64,000 nt of DNA. It comes from Sulfurospirillum sp. UBA2217. Its GTDB lineage: Bacteria; Campylobacterota; Campylobacteria; Campylobacterales; Sulfurospirillaceae. Positions 8,651 through 17,555 of this stretch are shown in pieces (the first letter of the stretch is position 1; every line of letters starts with the position of its first letter). A program made the translations under genes and the position numbers. The stretch spans positions 177,973 through 241,972 of the forward strand of contig DCUJ01000008.1 in assembly GCA_002328495.1 (NCBI GenBank). The letters run 5' to 3'. The notes below the pieces were generated by a model that had not been told where the DNA came from, ran no database searches, and saw nothing but the letters and a program-made list of their open reading frames with translations.

Positions 8651-8895
8651 AAACACTCACCCTTGCTTCCATTTATGAGCTTCAAGGTTTGAAAGCTGAA
8701 GCATTGGAGATTTATAAAGAACTTTTGATGGCAAATCCTGAGAATAAAGAGGCTAAAATTGCCATCAAGAGGCTTTCAGGTATTCGCAAAAAGTATCTGG
8801 GTGTGAATGAAGATATGAAAAAGTTTTTTTTAAATATGAACTCCGAAGTGGAGTTTTTAGAATTTGAGCGTTGGCTCATACAATTAGGGAAGTGA
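8647..8895 (+). CDS. Small TPR-like conserved hypothetical protein
   Basis: This is an 82-residue protein starting at the ATGA overlap with leuB. The N-terminal stretch SIYELQGLKAEALEIYKELL plus ANPENKEAKIAIKRL looks like one tetratricopeptide hairpin. The C-terminal half (VEFLEFERWLIQLGK) is acidic and helical. No catalytic motif is visible. Its tight packing between leuB and the CiaD-like gene, in front of cca and purU, resembles a small conserved hypothetical at the same place in Campylobacter as I remember it. Function unknown; it may be a protein-protein adaptor. Confidence 0.7.
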   Translation: MKTLTLASIYELQGLKAEALEIYKELLMANPENKEAKIAIKRLSGIRKKYLGVNEDMKKFFLNMNSEVEFLEFERWLIQLGK

Positions 8896-8899
8896 CACG

Positions 8900-9250
8900 A
8901 TGGAATTAAAAGAGATGATTTTATCTACACTCGCAGAGCTTGATGAGGGTATCAAAAAAGAAGGACTTCAACCACCCGTTTACCATAAAGAAGAGACCTA
9001 TGTACATGTTCTTGAAGAGGTGCTTGAGCCTGAAACTTTGGTTTTAGAAGGATGTGATGATGAGACATCTACACAAGGTCAACGACAGTTTTATGCCAAT
9101 CTTAGAGAACGTATTTTGGTTCTTTTTGAAGGGTTCCAATCACCAAATAATAAAAATATCGAAGCTAAAGTTGACTTAACGCTCAATTTTCTTGAATATC
9201 TGCTTGCTACGATCGACGAAGAACTGGAGCGTATGGATAAAGCGCACTGA
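8900..9250 (+). CDS. CiaD-like conserved hypothetical protein
   Basis: This is a 116-residue acidic soluble protein with no signal peptide or membrane segment. The C-terminal half (RQFYANLRERILVLFEGFQS, then VDLTLNFLEYLLATIDEELERM) is strongly helical. From memory, C. jejuni has ciaD (Cj0788) directly before cca and purU, and the local order here is the same. I therefore regard this as the CiaD-domain orthologue. In C. jejuni CiaD is reported as a secreted invasion effector; in a free-living relative the ancestral role is unknown. The stop overlaps the cca start by one base (TGATG). Confidence 0.6.
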   Translation: MELKEMILSTLAELDEGIKKEGLQPPVYHKEETYVHVLEEVLEPETLVLEGCDDETSTQGQRQFYANLRERILVLFEGFQSPNNKNIEAKVDLTLNFLEYLLATIDEELERMDKAH

Positions 9251-10374
9251 TGCAAACTTTGCGTTCACTGCCCACACATTTTCGTGAGCAAATTGACAAT
9301 GCAAAAGCTCTCTTGAGACCGTATACGAAACGTGCGTATTTGGTGGGGGGAAGTGTTCGCGATATGTGTTTACATGTGCCCTTGCATGATGTTGACCTTG
9401 AAGTGTACGATATGCAGCCCTCCCTTTTTGATAGCGTGATGCAAAGCATTGGCGCAGTGGGGGTTGGGAAAAGTTTTTTTGTTTATAAGTTAGGCAATAT
9501 TGATTTTTCACTGCCACGCGTTGAGCGAAAAAGCGGTGTGGGACACACGGCGTTTGATGTGGAAGTGTGTAACGATGAAAAAGAGGCTTCTAAACGACGT
9601 GATTTTTCGATGAATGCGATGATGCTAAACATTTTTAACGAAGAACTTTTAGACTTTTGGGGTGGCATGGAGAGCATTGAGCGAAAGCGTATCGCGCTCA
9701 TTGATGCGGTACGTTTTAAAGAAGACAGTTTGCGTGTGTTAAGGGCCATCCAATTTAGCGCACGACTGGGGTTTAAAATAGAGCCAAAAACACTTGAAGT
9801 GATGCAAGGTATTTGTCTTGATGATTTAAGTCGTCCACGCATTTTATGGGAGTTTGAAAAGCTCTTTCATGCGTCTTATTTGCACTATGGGCTTTTTTAC
9901 ATGTACACATTGAATATCTTTGAAAAGTGTTTTACATGTAAGCCTCCGAAGCGTTTTTTGAGCATTGCGAAAGAGTTGGCTAGCACTTCAGGCAATTTTC
10001 AAAAAACACTTCAAGCGTACTATTTTTTTTACATCGTTGCCAATCGTTTGGGGATAAATCCTCTGATGTGGTTTAAGCGTTTGGATGCACCCAATCACTA
10101 TCTTACGACGTTCAAACATCAGCCTTTTTTTGATGGCGAGATGAGCGATGAGGAACTTTACCATGTAAGCCTTGATATGCCCATTTCTTTGTGGCTAGGG
10201 CATTACCGTAAGGGGATTGAAAAACGAGCCAAAGTGCTTGGTATTTGGGATGAAGCGTTTAGCGGAGGCATTAGCGTGCAAGAGGTGATTCAAGATGGAT
10301 TTACCCATAAGGCTATTGGATTAGAGTTACGAAGAAGAAAAATCGAAAAAATCAAACAACTGTGTGAGGCATGA
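9250..10374 (+). CDS. cca: CCA tRNA nucleotidyltransferase / poly(A) polymerase family protein
   Basis: This 374-residue enzyme adds or repairs the CCA end of tRNAs. The head domain has the class II motif YLVGGSVRDMCLHVPLHDVD, where GGSVRD binds the triphosphate and DVDLEVYD gives the metal-binding acidic residues. It also has the RRDFSMNAMM segment and the neck motif RFKEDSLRVLRAIQFSARLG. The C-terminal body is diverged, as is usual in Campylobacterota. It is coupled to the CiaD-like gene upstream (TGATG) and overlaps purU downstream by four bases. An exact TTACATGTAA copy (9932) and two near copies (about 9370 and 9897) lie inside the gene. Confidence 0.92.
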   Translation: MQTLRSLPTHFREQIDNAKALLRPYTKRAYLVGGSVRDMCLHVPLHDVDLEVYDMQPSLFDSVMQSIGAVGVGKSFFVYKLGNIDFSLPRVERKSGVGHTAFDVEVCNDEKEASKRRDFSMNAMMLNIFNEELLDFWGGMESIERKRIALIDAVRFKEDSLRVLRAIQFSARLGFKIEPKTLEVMQGICLDDLSRPRILWEFEKLFHASYLHYGLFYMYTLNIFEKCFTCKPPKRFLSIAKELASTSGNFQKTLQAYYFFYIVANRLGINPLMWFKRLDAPNHYLTTFKHQPFFDGEMSDEELYHVSLDMPISLWLGHYRKGIEKRAKVLGIWDEAFSGGISVQEVIQDGFTHKAIGLELRRRKIEKIKQLCEA

Positions 10375-11219
10375 AAATGGAAGTAGGAAAGAATTATATT
10401 TTAAAGATTGATTGTCCTGATGAGAAGGGACTTATTTATCGCATCGCAGACGTGGTGTTTAAATATCAGCTCAATATCATTAAAAACGATGAGTTTGTTG
10501 ACCGTGAAAATGGTAAGTTTTTTATGCGAGCGGAACTGAGCGGTGAAGCGGATTTGGGTGCATTTAAGGGCACGCTTCAGGCGATGTTACCTGCAAAATC
10601 CAACATTCATGTGGTGGAAGAGCGTAAAAAAGATATTATTTTAATGGGTACCAAAGAGACGCATTGTTTGGGAGATATCTTGCTTAAACACTACAGCGGT
10701 GATTTGAATGCCAATATTTTAGCCATCGTTTCCAACCATGAAGAGCTATGTGATTTGAGTCAAAAATTCAACATTCCGTTTCATTGTGTGAGCCATGAAG
10801 GGCTGAATCGAAGTGAACATGAAGCCAAAGTCTTAGAGGTGTTAAGCCAATACACCATCGATTATATCGTTTTAGCCAAATACATGCGTATTTTATCGGG
10901 TGAGTTTGTGGGGCATTATGAAGAGCGGATGATCAACATTCATCACTCCTTCTTGCCAGCATTCATCGGAGCCAATCCTTACAAACAAGCGTTTGCAAGG
11001 GGTGTTAAAATCATCGGAGCTACCGCGCATTTTGTTAACAACAACCTTGATGAAGGACCGATTATCGCGCAAGATGTGATTCATGTGGACCATGAAATGA
11101 CGTGGAAAGACATGCAAAAAGCGGGGCGAAATGTTGAAAAAGTCGTACTTTCTAATGCCCTTGATTTGGTGTTTGAAGAGCGTATTTTTGTGCACGATAA
11201 CAAGACGATTATATTTTGA
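10371..11219 (+). CDS. purU: Formyltetrahydrofolate deformylase
   Basis: PurU (282 residues) hydrolyses 10-formyl-THF to formate and THF, balancing one-carbon pools. The N-terminal ACT domain (ILKIDCPDEKGLIYRIADVV) is followed by a formyltransferase-like catalytic domain. The latter has AKYMRILSGEFV, NIHHSFLPAFIGANPYKQAF and GATAHFVNNNLDEGPIIAQD, which include the catalytic Asn/His/Asp positions of the family. Start options are the ATG at 10371 (overlapping the cca stop) or at 10377; I chose the first because it keeps the ATGA coupling seen along the operon. Confidence 0.95.
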   Translation: MKMEVGKNYILKIDCPDEKGLIYRIADVVFKYQLNIIKNDEFVDRENGKFFMRAELSGEADLGAFKGTLQAMLPAKSNIHVVEERKKDIILMGTKETHCLGDILLKHYSGDLNANILAIVSNHEELCDLSQKFNIPFHCVSHEGLNRSEHEAKVLEVLSQYTIDYIVLAKYMRILSGEFVGHYEERMINIHHSFLPAFIGANPYKQAFARGVKIIGATAHFVNNNLDEGPIIAQDVIHVDHEMTWKDMQKAGRNVEKVVLSNALDLVFEERIFVHDNKTIIF

Positions 11220-11233
11220 TACCATTTTTACAC

Positions 11234-11298
11234 GCTTCTTTGGCCTTGCCTAAGAAGCTACGTTGCGACTTCGCACTAAAGCTAGCCTCTTTCGAGGC
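11234..11298 (+). promoter_or_regulatory. Cluster of small hairpins in the purU-trmL spacer
   Basis: Three inverted repeats follow one another in 65 bases: GCTTCTT/AAGAAGC (11234-11240 with 11252-11258), TGCGA/TCGCA (11264-11268 with 11271-11275) and GCCTC/GAGGC (11285-11289 with 11294-11298, loop TTTC). None is followed by a U-run, so a simple intrinsic terminator is unlikely. The last hairpin ends about 20 bases before the trmL start. It could be a structured leader or a small interspersed repeat. Confidence 0.45.
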
Positions 11299-11317
11299 AG
11301 AGTAGGAGATTCTCTTT

Positions 11318-11788
11318 ATGTTTAATATTGTGTTAGTTCATCCTCAAATTCCACAAAACACAGGAAGCATCGGGCGTATGTGTGTCAATGCCGATTGTGC
11401 GTTGCACATCATCAAGCCCACGATGTTTGAAATCAGCGATAAGACCGTCAAGCGGGCGGGGCTTGATTATTGGCATTTGTTGGATGTCACCGTTTGGGAG
11501 AGTTTGGAAGATTTTTTAAAAGCCCATAGCGATAAAATGGAGCGTTTTTTCTTTGCCACGACCAAAACCAAAAAGCCTTACTTTGAAGCGTCCTTTCAAA
11601 AAGGGGATTTCATCTTTTTTGGAGGCGAATCCACGGGGCTTCCGATGGAACTTATGCAAATGAAGTGGGACAATGCCATTACGATTCCGATGGGGAAAAA
11701 TGGCAGAAGTTTGAACCAAGCGACATCGGCGGGTATTATTCTCTACGATGCGATTCGTCAAAATTTTGAAAGTTTTGAGCACGCGTGA
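11318..11788 (+). CDS. trmL: tRNA (cytidine(34)-2'-O)-methyltransferase
   Basis: TrmL (156 residues) methylates the wobble ribose of certain leucine tRNAs. It is a minimal SPOUT protein: NIVLVHPQIPQNTGSIGRMC at the N-terminus, FFGGESTGLPMELM as the first knot motif, then ITIPMGKNGRSLNQATSAGI with the conserved SLN loop, and a short C-terminal helix. Length is typical for TrmL. The ribosome site is TAGGAG. Its stop overlaps the GTG start of the next gene (GTGA), so the two are coupled. Confidence 0.93.
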   Translation: MFNIVLVHPQIPQNTGSIGRMCVNADCALHIIKPTMFEISDKTVKRAGLDYWHLLDVTVWESLEDFLKAHSDKMERFFFATTKTKKPYFEASFQKGDFIFFGGESTGLPMELMQMKWDNAITIPMGKNGRSLNQATSAGIILYDAIRQNFESFEHA

Positions 11789-12924
11789 GGGTTCACGATA
11801 TTGTTTTCATTGGAGCGGGTGCGAGTGCCTTGATGGCAGCATCGCATCTTCAAGGGCGTGATGTTGCTTTGATTGATTCCAATGCTAAGATAGGCGCAAA
11901 AATCCTCATTTCAGGGGGAGGAAAGTGCAACCTTACTAACCGCTTTGCCAGTTCAGAAAATTATTTGGGCGATAAAGCTTTTATCGAAAAAGCGTTAAAA
12001 GCATACCCTGCTTCTTCAATACTTTCGTTTGTGAAAGAGCATCATTTAAAACTAGAAGAGCGCAATCACGGTCAAATGTTTTGCGCCAACAGTGCGAAAG
12101 AGCTTGTCTCCATCTTTGGACGTTTGAGCGCATTTTGCACCTTTTATCTCTCGACCACCGTTTTACATGTAACGAAAGATGGGCATTTTATCATCCATAC
12201 CAACCGCGGTGAGATAGGTGCTAAAAAAGTGGTGGTTGCTAGTGGAGGTCTCAGTTATGCAAGTATCGGTGCGAGTGGTATTGGCTATGAGATTGCTCAG
12301 AGTTTTGGGCACACTATCATCACACCAACGCCTGCCTTGGTAGGTTTTACGCTTCAAAAAGAGCAGTTTTGGATGAAGGAACTCAGTGGTATAGCGTTTC
12401 CTGTGAGCTTACATGTAGAAGGTAAACGCTTTAGTGAAAATCTTTTGTTTGCCCACAAAGGCATTAGTGGTCCTGTGGTGTTGAGTGGCTCTTTGTATTG
12501 GAAAAAAGGAAACATGGCGATTGATTTTCTTCCGCATATCACGTGTATGGAAACATTGTTTAAAACACACAAACAGAAGCAAATTAGTACCGCGCTTGGA
12601 CTTCCCAAACGGTTTACCAAAGCGTTTTTAGAGTCCATCTGCCTTGAAGATAAAGTACTCTCAAAGCTCGGTTTTAGCGAAAAAGCGTTACTCTTAACAC
12701 TTAAAAACTATACCTTTTCTCCTGCGGGTAACTTTGGGTTTACCAAAGCAGAAGTGACACGTGGTGGTATCAAGACCGATGAAATAGACCCTGAAACGTT
12801 TGAAAGCCTTACATGTAAAGGGCTGTATTGTATTGGAGAAGTGTTAGATGTGACGGGGGAACTTGGAGGATTTAACTTTCAGTGGGCTTTTGCCAGTGGT
12901 TATGCCTTGGCACGAACGATTTAA
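11785..12924 (+). CDS. NAD(P)/FAD-dependent oxidoreductase, HI0933 family
   Basis: This 379-residue flavoprotein has an N-terminal dinucleotide-binding motif, IVFIGAGASALMAA, and the family-specific AKILISGGGKCNLTN. It also has the mid-protein VVVASGGLSYASIGASGIGY and the C-terminal KGLYCIGEVLDVTGELGGFN, which close the FAD site. The HI0933/YhiN family is widespread but poorly characterised; some members have been named aminoacetone oxidases. It starts with GTG at 11785, overlapping the trmL stop by four bases. Two exact TTACATGTAA copies lie in it (12163 and 12809), plus a near copy at about 12409. Confidence 0.88.
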   Translation: MRVHDIVFIGAGASALMAASHLQGRDVALIDSNAKIGAKILISGGGKCNLTNRFASSENYLGDKAFIEKALKAYPASSILSFVKEHHLKLEERNHGQMFCANSAKELVSIFGRLSAFCTFYLSTTVLHVTKDGHFIIHTNRGEIGAKKVVVASGGLSYASIGASGIGYEIAQSFGHTIITPTPALVGFTLQKEQFWMKELSGIAFPVSLHVEGKRFSENLLFAHKGISGPVVLSGSLYWKKGNMAIDFLPHITCMETLFKTHKQKQISTALGLPKRFTKAFLESICLEDKVLSKLGFSEKALLLTLKNYTFSPAGNFGFTKAEVTRGGIKTDEIDPETFESLTCKGLYCIGEVLDVTGELGGFNFQWAFASGYALARTI

Positions 12925-12938
12925 GGAGAAGGTAAAAC

Positions 12939-15500
12939 GTGAAAAACTTTTTTTTAGATAATCCTAAAACGGTTTTGATGCTTGCTTTTACCTTGACGTT
13001 TGCCCTTTTAAGCCTTATTGTCATCAATATCACGACTTTAGAACTTGAACAAGAGAAAACAAAAGCGCATACAACTGCCATCAATTATAGTTTTCATCTC
13101 AAATCAACCATTGAGCGTGCACTCTCTTCTACCCACACCGTAGCAGCATTAATTACACAAGGTAATGGGGAGGTTAAAAATTTTGAAACCATCGTTTCTG
13201 GCATTTTGCCACTCTACCCAGGCGTTGTAGAACTAGCCCTTGCTCCGAAAGGAATCATCAAAGATGTGGCACCCCTTTTGGGAAATGAGCGAGCCATTGG
13301 GTTAAATTTATTTGAAGCAGAAAATCAAAAAAAAGAGTCCTTTTTAGCCAAAGAGACGAGAACTTTAACCTTAGCGGGACCTTTGGAACTGGTGCAAGGA
13401 GGCATTGGTTTGGTGGGGCGTTTGCCTATTTTTGTGGATGAAAAAGAAGCTGACTCTTTTTGGGGATTTGCTTTGGCGGTGATTCAGATTTCTCAGTTGT
13501 TTGATAAACAAAAGATGGCACCCCTTGAGAAAACATTTGCGTATGAAATATGGCGTATTCATCCCGATACTAAGATAAAACAAACCATCATCAAATCCTC
13601 ACGAGCCGTACTTCACAACGCCGTTGATTATACGTTTGATGTGCCTAATGGTAGATGGACCATGAGTCTTGAACCTCATTTGGGCTGGGGTGAGGGTGGA
13701 TTTGTTTTGCTCTTTCGTGAGATTATTGCACTGATTTTTTCACTCTTAGTGGCAAATATGGCACGACTTTTGATGGAATTAAAAGCGACAAAGTATGCGT
13801 TGGAACGAAAAGTTGATGAGACTACTAGCACATCGGTCTTACTCAAAAAACAGTTGGATATGCTTTTAGACACAATTCCCGATTTGATTTGGCTCAAAGA
13901 TGTCAATGGATTTTACCTCTTTTGCAATCGTGCTTTTGGAAGACTCTATGGTGCCAAAGAGGCGCAGATTGTGGGTAAGAGTGATTATGATTTTGTGGAT
14001 GCTGCAACAGCGGATTTTTTTAGAACGCACGATATGATAGCTATGGATGCCGATGGACCCGTGGTAAACGAAGAGCAGTTGGTTTTTAAAGAAGACGGTT
14101 ATACGGGCTACTTTGAAACGATTAAAGCACCTTTTTACAATGCTCACAATGAAATCATCGGTGTTTTAGGGATTGCAAGGGATATTTCGAAGCGACGTGA
14201 AAATGAAGAAAAGATAGAAAAATTACAGTATTTTGATGCCTTAACTTTACTTCCCAATAGAATGATGCTTCGTTTGCGAGTTGAACACGACATCAACATG
14301 AGCAAGCGCAAAAAAGAAAAAGTAGCCATTTTATTTTTAGATATTGACCATTTTAAGCATATCAACGATACCTTGGGGCATGCCGTAGGCGATGAACTGC
14401 TTATAGAAGTCTCTAAACGCCTTAAAACAATGCTACGCCAAGAAGACACGCTCTCCCGTCAAGGAGGGGATGAATTTGTAATTGTGCTTCCAAGTGTTAA
14501 AACAGAAGGCGTGGCACATGTGGCTAAAAAGGTACTTCAAGCCATTGAGCAACCCATTAAGCTTCATGACCATGAACTCATCATCACCGCATCTTTGGGG
14601 ATTGCGCTTTATCCTGAAGATGGTGTAGACATCGAAACGCTCTTTCGGTGTGCGGATACGGCAATGTATCTAGCAAAGCAAAATGGTAGAAATACCCATT
14701 GCTTTTTCACAGCAGAATTACAAACACACTCTTCACGGCTTTTAGCACTTGAAAATGCACTAAGATTTGCACATTTGCGTGGTGAACTTAGCCTTCACTA
14801 CCAACCTCAAGTATCGCTTTATGATGAAAAAGTGGTCGGGGTTGAAGCTCTTTTACGGTGGGATCATCCAACGTTGGGGAGCATTTCTCCGTCTGAATTT
14901 ATCCCTATTGCAGAAGAGAGTGGACAGATTTTGCTCATTGGAGAGTGGGTGTTGCGCACGGCTGCGATGCGCATGAAGCAGTGGATTGATATGGGAATGT
15001 CTCCGTTGTGCGTCTCGGTCAATCTCTCCGCGGTACAGTTTCACCATGAGCATCTCTCTGCGTTGGTGAAAACCATCATTGATGAAGTCAAATTACCCGC
15101 ATGGCTTTTAGAGCTTGAACTCACCGAAAGCGTTGCCGCTCAAAATCCTGAACGTGCCATCGAGACGATGAATACCTTGCATGAACAAGGCATTCGTTTA
15201 GCCATCGATGATTTTGGTACGGGCTATTCTTCTTTAAGCTATCTCAAGCGTTTTCGTGTGACCAAACTCAAAATTGACCAATCGTTCATTCGTGATATTA
15301 CAACAGATAGTGATGATAGAGCCATCGTGTCAACCATTATTACCTTAGCAAAAAGTTTGGGACTTAAAACCATTGCAGAGGGCGTTGAAACGAAAGAACA
15401 GCTTTCCTTTCTCAAGGAGCAAGGGTGCGATGAGGCACAAGGGTATTATTTTGCTAAACCCTTGTGCGTGAAGGATTTTGAAGCGTTTATGCGTCTATAA
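12939..15500 (+). CDS. CHASE-PAS-GGDEF-EAL membrane protein (c-di-GMP turnover)
   Basis: This is an 853-residue bifunctional-type protein. Order: TM1 (about 10-30), periplasmic CHASE-like domain (about 45-245), TM2 (about 262-282), PAS (about 305-415, LLDTIPDLIWLKDVNGFYLF), GGDEF (about 430-590) and EAL (about 605-850). The cyclase site RQGGDEFVIVLP is intact, with an RQED inhibitory I-site five residues before it. The EAL site is also intact: GVEALLRWDHP, ELTES, DDFGTGYSSLSYLKRF and a final EGVET. It could make or cleave c-di-GMP in response to an external ligand. The start is a GTG behind AAGGAGAAGG. The 3' end overlaps convergent ppnP by 14 bases. Confidence 0.93.
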   Translation: MKNFFLDNPKTVLMLAFTLTFALLSLIVINITTLELEQEKTKAHTTAINYSFHLKSTIERALSSTHTVAALITQGNGEVKNFETIVSGILPLYPGVVELALAPKGIIKDVAPLLGNERAIGLNLFEAENQKKESFLAKETRTLTLAGPLELVQGGIGLVGRLPIFVDEKEADSFWGFALAVIQISQLFDKQKMAPLEKTFAYEIWRIHPDTKIKQTIIKSSRAVLHNAVDYTFDVPNGRWTMSLEPHLGWGEGGFVLLFREIIALIFSLLVANMARLLMELKATKYALERKVDETTSTSVLLKKQLDMLLDTIPDLIWLKDVNGFYLFCNRAFGRLYGAKEAQIVGKSDYDFVDAATADFFRTHDMIAMDADGPVVNEEQLVFKEDGYTGYFETIKAPFYNAHNEIIGVLGIARDISKRRENEEKIEKLQYFDALTLLPNRMMLRLRVEHDINMSKRKKEKVAILFLDIDHFKHINDTLGHAVGDELLIEVSKRLKTMLRQEDTLSRQGGDEFVIVLPSVKTEGVAHVAKKVLQAIEQPIKLHDHELIITASLGIALYPEDGVDIETLFRCADTAMYLAKQNGRNTHCFFTAELQTHSSRLLALENALRFAHLRGELSLHYQPQVSLYDEKVVGVEALLRWDHPTLGSISPSEFIPIAEESGQILLIGEWVLRTAAMRMKQWIDMGMSPLCVSVNLSAVQFHHEHLSALVKTIIDEVKLPAWLLELELTESVAAQNPERAIETMNTLHEQGIRLAIDDFGTGYSSLSYLKRFRVTKLKIDQSFIRDITTDSDDRAIVSTIITLAKSLGLKTIAEGVETKEQLSFLKEQGCDEAQGYYFAKPLCVKDFEAFMRL

Positions 15501-15801
15501 ACGAACAACAATAATCCGCTGGTGTGCTTACATGTAAAGTGAAACTGCTGTTTGCAGGAACTTCAAAGGTAGCACTTCCTTTGATACGCAAAGGCTCTTT
15601 TTGGGTGGGAAGTATCACTTCCAATTCACCGCTCATAAACTCCATAATTTCTGCTTTTCCCGTGTTAAATGTGTACTCACCCACTTGCATAAATCCCAGT
15701 GTTTTAGTGCTTCCATCACTAAAATGAATGGTTCGGCTTGTCACCTTTCCATCAAAATAGACATTGGCTTTTTTAACAATCGTTACATTTTGAAATTCCA
15801 T
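15487..15801 (-). CDS. ppnP: Pyrimidine/purine nucleoside phosphorylase
   Basis: This 104-residue single-domain cupin matches PpnP (formerly YaiE, DUF1255). Diagnostic pieces are ANVYFDGKVTSRTIHFSDGS, KTLGFMQVGEYTFNT, and the C-terminal GSATFEVPANSSFTLHV then YCCSF. PpnP phosphorolyses several nucleosides to free base and ribose-1-phosphate in salvage. The length is normal and the ATG is preceded by AAAGAGG. The TTACATGTAA at 15528 encodes the LHV in its last strand. It is transcribed alone, convergent with the GGDEF-EAL gene. Confidence 0.9.
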   Translation of the reverse strand: MEFQNVTIVKKANVYFDGKVTSRTIHFSDGSTKTLGFMQVGEYTFNTGKAEIMEFMSGELEVILPTQKEPLRIKGSATFEVPANSSFTLHVSTPADYCCSFIDA

Positions 15802-15876
15802 CTCTTTTCCTCTTTGAAATATTAGCCGTTATTATAACCCTTCCATGCTTGTAATTTCTTTTTTATGCACTTTTTG

Positions 15877-15882
15877 TATAAT
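15877..15882 (+). promoter_or_regulatory. -10 box of the carbonic anhydrase gene
   Basis: CTTTTTGTATAATGCG contains a consensus TATAAT, 25 bases before the ATG, in a T-rich upstream region typical of Campylobacterota promoters. Confidence 0.6.
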
Positions 15883-15907
15883 GCGCACAAAGATAGTGGA
15901 GCATGGT

Positions 15908-16546
15908 ATGAAAATAGCAGAACTCATCAGTGGTTATGAAAAATTCAAAGATACAAAGTTTAAAAAGTATGAAAATAAGTTTTTGGATTTGGTGGAAAAT
16001 GGTCAAAAACCCAAAGTACTTTTTATTGCATGCAGTGATTCGAGGGTTGATCCCTCATTAATTACCAGTTCAGCCCCTGGAGAGTTGTTTGTGCTTCGCA
16101 ATATTGGCAATTTTGTCCCCCCTTTTGCCCCCGATAATGACTACCACGCAACAGCTGCGGGCATTGAATATGCGACTTCGGTGTTAGAAGTGACTGACAT
16201 CATCATTTGTGGGCATTCGCATTGTGGTGCGATTGAGACGATGTACACTAAGATTACCGACATCAATCTTTTACATGTAAAGAAGTGGCTAGAGCTTGGA
16301 TTGGGGGCTAAAAATTATGTTTCTCAAAAGCTCAGTTGTGATGTAGGGCATGAGGAGAGGCTGGAACTTACAGAGAAAATTTCTGTCTTATTTCAGCTCA
16401 AAAATCTCTTAACGTACCCCGATGTGGAGCGTCGTGTCAATGAGGGAGAGCTTTTTTTACGTGCATGGTATTATCGTTTGGATACAGGAGATTTGGAGTA
16501 TTTTAATACCGAATCGGGTGAGTATGAACTGATGATTGGAGGATAA
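15908..16546 (+). CDS. Beta-class carbonic anhydrase
   Basis: This 212-residue enzyme interconverts CO2 and bicarbonate. Zinc and active-site residues are visible in IACSDSRVDPSLI (Cys, Asp, Arg) and in IICGHSHCGAIE (His, Cys). ELFVLRNIGNFVPPF and HATAAGIEYATSVLEV are also typical of the beta class. I set the start at the ATG at 15908; the in-frame ATG at 15845 lies upstream of the TATAAT box, so the longer form would not be fully transcribed. The TTACATGTAA copy at 16271 is read as LHV in LLHVKKWLE. The downstream EEP-family gene follows after two bases, probably in the same transcript. Confidence 0.94.
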   Translation: MKIAELISGYEKFKDTKFKKYENKFLDLVENGQKPKVLFIACSDSRVDPSLITSSAPGELFVLRNIGNFVPPFAPDNDYHATAAGIEYATSVLEVTDIIICGHSHCGAIETMYTKITDINLLHVKKWLELGLGAKNYVSQKLSCDVGHEERLELTEKISVLFQLKNLLTYPDVERRVNEGELFLRAWYYRLDTGDLEYFNTESGEYELMIGG

Positions 16547-16548
16547 CA

Positions 16549-17481
16549 TTGAGTCGTTTTGCTTTTTTATTTCTGCCTTTAGTGGTGTTTGGTTTAGATT
16601 TTAAAGTCGCCACATACAATCTTGAGAACCTGTTTGATGACAAAAAAGAGGGCAATGAGTATAAAGAGTATACCCCTGGGAAACACGGCTGGAATGAGGC
16701 GATGATGGAGCGAAAAATAGCCAATCTTGCCCGTGTGATTAACGATATAGATGCTGACGTGATTGCGCTCATGGAAGTGGAAAACAAAGAGGTGCTCTCC
16801 AAACTCAATGTGGCACTGGGTAATAAACGTTACTTGCATCTTTTTTACCCCTTGAAAAAACCGCGCGTTTCCATTGAAACTGCTGTAATGTCGCGATTTC
16901 CTATTCAAAAAACGGGAACATTTCACCTCAAAGACCAAGCACGAGGGATTCATCGCATCACCGTCGAAGTCGATAAAAATCTACTCGATGTCTATGTTAA
17001 CCATTGGCCTGCGATGCCAGAACGTGAAGAGGAGAGAGGTGAGTATGCTAGGAAATTGCGTTCTCTTATTGTAGAAGATGTTAGCCGAGAGTTTATTGTT
17101 TTGGGTGATTTTAATTCTCCTTTGGACGTTCAAAAAAATGGTTGGGGAGAGGCGTTTCAAAGCCTCTTTTATCATGGGAATCGCACAATGCCTTTGAGCA
17201 ATCTATGGTATGAACTTCCTCCTCAAAAACGTTACTCACACACGTATGGTAAAAAGCGCTCCGCACTCGATCACATGCTTATCTCACACAATTTGAATGA
17301 TGGAAAAGGTGTTGAATACACGCAGGGAAGTTTCCATGTTTTCTCACAACCTTACATGCTAGAGAGTGATGGAACGCCAAAGCGTTGGGCTATCAGTGAA
17401 AAAGGCAGAGGAGAACATCAAGGAATTGGCTTTTCAGACCATTTGCCTTTAACTGCAACTTTCCATACGGTAACGCATTAG
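16549..17481 (+). CDS. Secreted endonuclease/exonuclease/phosphatase family protein
   Basis: This 310-residue protein has a short signal peptide (FAFLFLPLVVFG) and then an EEP fold. The motifs run VATYNLENLFDD, IALMEVENKEVL, YVNHWPAM, the metal site VLGDFNSPLD, SALDHMLIS and the terminal FSDHLPLTATF. These carry the catalytic Asn, Glu, Asp and His of DNase I-like phosphodiesterases. The substrate is unknown; secretion suggests extracellular nucleic acid or nucleotide hydrolysis. The start is a TTG at 16549 behind GGAGGATAAC, only two bases after the carbonic anhydrase stop, implying coupling. Confidence 0.85.
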   Translation: MSRFAFLFLPLVVFGLDFKVATYNLENLFDDKKEGNEYKEYTPGKHGWNEAMMERKIANLARVINDIDADVIALMEVENKEVLSKLNVALGNKRYLHLFYPLKKPRVSIETAVMSRFPIQKTGTFHLKDQARGIHRITVEVDKNLLDVYVNHWPAMPEREEERGEYARKLRSLIVEDVSREFIVLGDFNSPLDVQKNGWGEAFQSLFYHGNRTMPLSNLWYELPPQKRYSHTYGKKRSALDHMLISHNLNDGKGVEYTQGSFHVFSQPYMLESDGTPKRWAISEKGRGEHQGIGFSDHLPLTATFHTVTH

Positions 17482-17555
17482 GTCACAAAAATAACACTTT
17501 TTTAAGCCCTTAGCCTTTATAGTTACACATTATAAAAAAAATAAAGGATACGAAC

